Of a DNA stretch of 10,410 nt, positions 7,360-10,410 are shown one piece after another (the stretch's first letter is position 1; each line of letters begins with the position of its first letter). The notes beneath the pieces were generated by a model. That model did not search any database. It was not told where the DNA came from and worked only from the letters and a program-made list of their open reading frames with translations. This DNA is from an uncultured Clostridia bacterium. Its GTDB lineage: Bacteria > Bacillota > Clostridia > Oscillospirales > Acutalibacteraceae. Position numbers and translations under genes: made by a program. The stretch is taken from assembly GCA_904420155.1 (NCBI GenBank), contig CAJFUH010000073.1, forward strand, positions 1 to 10,410, read 5' to 3'.

Positions 7360-7544
7360 AGACGGTCTCCTTTATGTAAATCAGAATATAGAAAATAGAA
7401 TGATGAGAGATCTATGTATCTTTGGCAAAAGGAAAAAGAGAAAACCCTAGTGTCATAGTATTCCAATCAAAGAAAAGGGTTAAAAGGATCAAAAGAACGC
7501 TTTTTTACTGATAGAACGTTCCTTACTCCATGATCCTATAAAAA
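7360..7544. other. intergenic region upstream of the BclA-like gene
   Basis: Apart from the ribosome site at 7367-7373 I see no gene. TAAAAGGATCA (7481-7491) is an inverted copy, with one extra base, of TGATCCCTTTTA (7584-7595) beyond the terminator. A direct copy of ATGATCC lies at 7530-7536. GAACGTTC (7514-7521) is a short palindrome. Confidence 0.4.
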
Positions 7545-7583
7545 TAGCGCGTTTGGTGACAAAGCTAGTCGCCAAACGCGCTA
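7545..7583 (-). terminator. rho-independent terminator after the HAD phosphatase
   Basis: A 16-bp stem (7545-7560 with 7568-7583, one G-T wobble) closes the 7-base loop AAAGCTA. Read on the minus strand it follows the phosphatase stop (7611) by 27 bases and is followed by TTTTTATA, a good T-tract. Confidence 0.88.
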
Positions 7584-7610
7584 TGATCCCTTTTATCAAA
7601 TACAGGTGTT

Positions 7611-8255
7611 TTAAAGATAACGGCAAATATCCATGGGAGTTGCGGCCAGGTAATCTGCACCGGCCTGCTTGAGTTCCTCATAGCCCCGGAATCCCCACAA
7701 GGCCCCGCAGCAGCGGATCCCGGCGTTATGGGCGGTATACACGTCCACGTTGCTGTCCCCGATGTATAGGCAGGATTTCTTGGAAACGCCCTGCTGCCGA
7801 ATCATTTCATTGAGAGCGGCGGGATCGGGCTTTTTTTCAAAACCGGGCCGCTTTCCAAACACAGAAGAAAAGGAAAAGTCCGGGTAAAGCCTTTTTACAA
7901 TTTCACCCACAAATTCATCCGGCTTGTTGGAGAGCACGGCACAGGCCACCCCCTTTTGGGAAAGGATTTCTAAAAGCTCGGCGCATCCCGGGTAAGGACG
8001 CGTGTGGTCAAAGCAGTGGGCCGCATAATACTCGTCGAATCCCCGGTGCAACTGCTCCAGGATTTCCTGGCCCGTACCTTCCGGCGCGGCCCGGCGCAAC
8101 AGCATGAGAATGCCGTCTCCCACAAAATGGCGGTATGCATCCGTAGGATGGGTGGGAAATCCCTGCTGCCGCAACGCATGGTTTGTGGCGGCGGCCAAGT
8201 CTTCCAGGGAATTGACCAGTGTACCGTCTAAATCAAAAATACAAAATTGGGTCAT
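7611..8255 (-). CDS. HAD-IA family phosphatase, phosphoglycolate phosphatase-like
   Basis: A 214-residue soluble hydrolase of the haloacid dehalogenase superfamily, with a helical cap of subclass I after motif I. Motif I is FDLDGTLVNS with nucleophile D8 and acid/base D10. Motif II is S109 in VLSNKPD, motif III is K142 in KKPDP and motif IV is GDSNVD (166-171). All catalytic residues are present. It resembles Gph/PpaX/pyrophosphatase-type enzymes that remove phosphate from small metabolites, and the substrate cannot be fixed from sequence. I chose ATG 8255 because GAGG (8266-8263) is 7 bases upstream and the DxD motif then sits at the usual place. An in-frame ATG at 8291 would add twelve atypical residues. 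It lies 48 bases after the lipoprotein gene on the same strand with no terminator between, so the two are probably co-transcribed. Confidence 0.92.
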   Translation of the reverse strand: MTQFCIFDLDGTLVNSLEDLAAATNHALRQQGFPTHPTDAYRHFVGDGILMLLRRAAPEGTGQEILEQLHRGFDEYYAAHCFDHTRPYPGCAELLEILSQKGVACAVLSNKPDEFVGEIVKRLYPDFSFSSVFGKRPGFEKKPDPAALNEMIRQQGVSKKSCLYIGDSNVDVYTAHNAGIRCCGALWGFRGYEELKQAGADYLAATPMDICRYL

Positions 8256-8303
8256 AAAAAAGCCTCGTTTCCATATCCATTCCAATATCAAATTTGGTAA
8301 ATG

Positions 8304-10112
8304 CTAAATATCCGCTAAGATGTCTTCTATGGGCTCCTCCGGGTCGTAAAGAACCAGGGAAGGATCTTGTTTTTTACCGGTGGATCCCCCGCCCCGCTTG
8401 CGGATAAAGAATATCAAGATGATTACACCGGCAATGACGCAGATGACAGCCAAAAAGACCAGAAAAATCCCCAGGTTGTTGGAGGTATAACCGTTATATT
8501 CGATGACGGTATCCCCGCTGTCCAGAGAAAATTGAAGGGCGCCGTCCTGTTCTTGTGCGAGAGAAACCGAAGAAGAATGGGTCTCGCTGGTATATTGGAC
8601 GTCATAAAGCTGTTCTTTTCCGTTGGTCCGAATCCGATAGGTGATAGGTATCCCCTGATTGATTCCTGTAAATAAATGCTCCATATGGATGATATCGGTG
8701 AGGCGGGTGGTGTGGTGTACTTCTACAGATCCCCCTTCCCGGGCGTATTTCATCACGTTTTGTTCCCCGAATAAGGCGCTCATCTCACGGGAAATTTCTT
8801 CCGCGGTACCTTGGGTGGACACACGGCATAAAAGTCCCTCGTCAGCGGTGTCCTGCCGGATCTCTGCGCCGCTGCCTTTGGATTGTAAGTAGTCCAAGGC
8901 GTATTGAACGCCGGTGATATCCTGCGCGTCAAACAGAAAATCTACATCCCGCTGGAAACGGCCGTCCCCCAGGCAGGAAAGGGTGATGGTCGCGCCCAAC
9001 GCTTGGTGTTCCGTTTGCTCAGATATGCGGATATTCAGGAGGGAAGCGCGGCTTTCATATTGAAAGACGCCGTCAGAGACGTCCCCTGCGGAATGCCAAG
9101 AACCTTCTTTATAAGTTTCCCCGCCCGCTAAAGTCCGGGAAGACTGGGAAGAATAACGGTAATAAAGGGGGATATTTTTTCCCTGTTCACCGGTATAGCT
9201 GGAAAGGTCGATGGTTTCCGTAAAGAGAGAAGCGTCCACAAAAGGAGTGGAGTGTTCGGAATGTTCTTCAGAGAAGATCGTTCCGCTAAAACGGGAATTG
9301 AACAGCAGGTTGGTACACCGGGACAGCTCCTCCAAGGAGAGCCCCTGGAAAGTGACGGCATATTCCCGGCCGGAGATGTAATCGGTCCATTGGGCGCTGG
9401 ACGCTAAAGAATCGGTACGGGCGTTCATATAGGGCTCCAAATCGTCTCCCAGGTCGTGGACCGTTGTGAGGGGGATCCGGAAAACGATGGTACGGTCAAA
9501 GGTACCGTCTCCCCGGTTGACCGTGTCTACAAAAATAGCGTCCAGGGGAGATCCTTGGGTGCGATTGAGGGCGATCCGGCTGCTGGTGGTCTGGGTTCTC
9601 CCATCCAGGGAAACCGCAGTAGACCCGCTGGAAAATCGAGGGGATAAGCTTCCCTGCAATTCCTCCAAAGAAATGGAGGCATAAAGCCAGCTGAATAAAT
9701 CCCCGCTTTCAAAGTCCTCTGAGATCCGGCTTCCGGTGGTAAAAATATTGTCGGGGAATGAGAAAATAATAACAGGTTTTCTTCCTAGCAATTGGGTTAT
9801 TTTTTCCATATAATCCTGATAAGAAGAAAAGTCCAATTGAAATTGGTAGGAGAGGTTATCGCCCTCTTCCGTTTTGCTGTAAGTAAGCATGGAAGGGCAG
9901 TATTGAGCAATCAATCCATCCAGTTGGGCGGCGGTCTCTGAACCTGATCCCGTATCGGAAAAATGGCAGGTCATAGTACGGCTGCCCGCCCCAGAAGAAT
10001 CTAATGTGAGCAGCGTATCCACGGAAACCACCTGGTTATTCCCGCAGGAGGAACAGAGAAAAATCATTGCCATACATAGAAAAAAGAGGACCCCCGTTTT
10101 GATTTTTTTCAT
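8304..10112 (-). CDS. large membrane-anchored lipoprotein with internal repeats, unknown function
   Basis: A 602-residue surface protein I cannot name. The N-terminus has a basic start, a hydrophobic core and LCSSC, giving a probable lipidated C23; the -3 residue is cysteine, which is atypical. A membrane segment at about 547-570 is followed by RKR and an acidic tail (about 571-602) that should be cytoplasmic, so the protein would be held at both ends. Between them are three stretches of 64-67 residues that seem homologous (about 44-110, 206-272 and 386-449). Each has an early strand (RTMTCHF, RTIVFRI, RDVDFLF), a middle helix, a later strand (YQFQLDF, YAVTFQG, LLCRVST) and a final helix ending LLG, LLF or LFG. 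Residues about 460-540 look like a separate beta-rich part. The layout recalls LppM/DUF3153-type lipoproteins, without proof. The start has GGAGG 6 bases upstream. The HAD phosphatase gene follows. Confidence 0.8.
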   Translation of the reverse strand: MKKIKTGVLFFLCMAMIFLCSSCGNNQVVSVDTLLTLDSSGAGSRTMTCHFSDTGSGSETAAQLDGLIAQYCPSMLTYSKTEEGDNLSYQFQLDFSSYQDYMEKITQLLGRKPVIIFSFPDNIFTTGSRISEDFESGDLFSWLYASISLEELQGSLSPRFSSGSTAVSLDGRTQTTSSRIALNRTQGSPLDAIFVDTVNRGDGTFDRTIVFRIPLTTVHDLGDDLEPYMNARTDSLASSAQWTDYISGREYAVTFQGLSLEELSRCTNLLFNSRFSGTIFSEEHSEHSTPFVDASLFTETIDLSSYTGEQGKNIPLYYRYSSQSSRTLAGGETYKEGSWHSAGDVSDGVFQYESRASLLNIRISEQTEHQALGATITLSCLGDGRFQRDVDFLFDAQDITGVQYALDYLQSKGSGAEIRQDTADEGLLCRVSTQGTAEEISREMSALFGEQNVMKYAREGGSVEVHHTTRLTDIIHMEHLFTGINQGIPITYRIRTNGKEQLYDVQYTSETHSSSVSLAQEQDGALQFSLDSGDTVIEYNGYTSNNLGIFLVFLAVICVIAGVIILIFFIRKRGGGSTGKKQDPSLVLYDPEEPIEDILADI

Positions 10113-10116
10113 ACGG

Positions 10117-10123
10117 CACCTCC
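10117..10123 (-). promoter_or_regulatory. ribosome binding site of the lipoprotein gene
   Basis: GGAGGTG on the minus strand ends 4 bases before the ATG at 10112, with the GGAGG core 6 bases away. It supports the chosen start, which also opens directly into the signal peptide. Confidence 0.8.
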
Positions 10124-10176
10124 GTAAAACATTCTTGTCTTTTATTCTAACACAAATGGGCTGAGATTTCTTTTCT

Positions 10177-10205
10177 TTTATAAAATTTCTAAACTTGCTT
10201 CACAA
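10177..10205 (-). promoter_or_regulatory. sigma-A-like promoter for the lipoprotein-phosphatase unit
   Basis: On the minus strand TTGTGA (10205-10200) and TATAAA (10182-10177) are separated by exactly 17 bases. The implied start near 10170 leaves a leader of about 58 bases. A second candidate, an extended -10 TGTTAGAAT with TAGAAT at 10149-10144, lies closer to the gene but lacks a -35. Confidence 0.55.
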
Positions 10206-10277
10206 AGAGTAAATATCCTAAAACTGAAAAACCAACCGTCATTTAAATTATATTGTTAATTTTTAGATTTTTTATTA

Positions 10278-10294
10278 CTTCCTCAAAAAGGAAG
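10278..10294. other. small hairpin of uncertain role
   Basis: CTTCC (10278-10282) pairs with GGAAG (10290-10294) around a 7-base loop. CTTATTTTTG follows on plus, so it could be a weak plus-strand terminator, but no plus-strand gene lies upstream within reach. The flanking sequence is very AT-rich. Confidence 0.3.
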
Positions 10295-10327
10295 CTTATT
10301 TTTGTTTGCGCTTAAGCCGCGCAGGCT

Positions 10328-10398
10328 CCTTCTTTCTCTGCCGCCAGAGAAAGAAGGCAAAGAGACCGCAAAGGGGGGAATCATGTTTCCCCCCTTTG
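10328..10398. repeat. tandem perfect hairpins in a GC-rich block at right edge
   Basis: Two perfect inverted repeats lie 11 bases apart. The first has a 13-bp stem (CCTTCTTTCTCTG, 10328-10340, with 10345-10357) and a CCGC loop. The second has a 12-bp stem (CAAAGGGGGGAA, 10369-10380, with 10387-10398) and a TCATGT loop. At least two plus-strand frames stay open through the block to the window edge with low-complexity products, as in the block at the left edge. No T-tract follows either hairpin closely, so they are not clear terminators. An interspersed structured repeat is the reading I prefer. Confidence 0.5.
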
Positions 10399-10410
10399 AA
10401 ACCCCTTACA

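Noticed and set aside
7371..7470. Sporulation sigma-K or sigma-E promoter upstream of the BclA-like gene
   Set aside because: CATA-containing segments exist, but none has the full -10 pattern with a matching -35 at the right spacing.
1..10410. CRISPR arrays, tRNA genes, insertion sequences or prophage genes
   Set aside because: No regularly spaced direct repeats, cloverleaf-like sequence, transposase motifs or phage structural genes were seen on either strand.

Overview
The window looks like a piece of a Gram-positive, low-to-mid GC chromosome, probably a spore-forming Clostridia-type Firmicute. The signs are strong AGGAGG-type ribosome sites, a TTG start behind such a site, a BceAB-type ABC exporter, a protein with a BclA/C1q-like exosporium-type C-terminal domain, and hairpin terminators with short T-tracts. 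This placement is an inference from gene content; no rRNA, tRNA or phylogenetic marker is present.

Layout. Bases 1-530 carry no convincing gene: 1-200 is a GC-rich block open in several minus-strand frames, followed by an AT-rich leader. A YtcJ-type amidohydrolase (531-2126, +) follows. It converges on a two-gene ABC operon (ATPase 5089-4322 and permease 4332-2365, both -), with a strong hairpin (2205-2242) in the gap. The ABC operon is divergent from a FAD-dependent DAO-family oxidoreductase (5267-6499, +). The shared 177-base gap holds a perfect 16-bp palindrome. The oxidoreductase ends at a clear terminator (6539-6579) facing a convergent gene for a proline-rich protein with a BclA/C1q-like domain (7359-6694, -). 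Upstream of that is a HAD-family phosphatase (8255-7611, -), ended by a 16-bp-stem terminator, and 48 bases before it a 602-residue membrane-anchored lipoprotein (10112-8304, -). The last two look like one transcription unit driven by a sigma-A-like promoter at 10177-10205. The right edge (10258-10410) holds hairpins, including two perfect ones in tandem.

How the genes work together. The ABC pair resembles exporters that protect against, or sense, cell-wall-active peptides, but no two-component system lies in the window. The amidohydrolase and the oxidoreductase are broad-family enzymes whose substrates cannot be read from sequence. The lipoprotein appears to contain three copies of a module of about 65 residues, the most interesting protein-level observation here. 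I see no CRISPR array, prophage, insertion sequence, toxin-antitoxin pair or obvious defence island, and no clear evidence of an unprecedented system.
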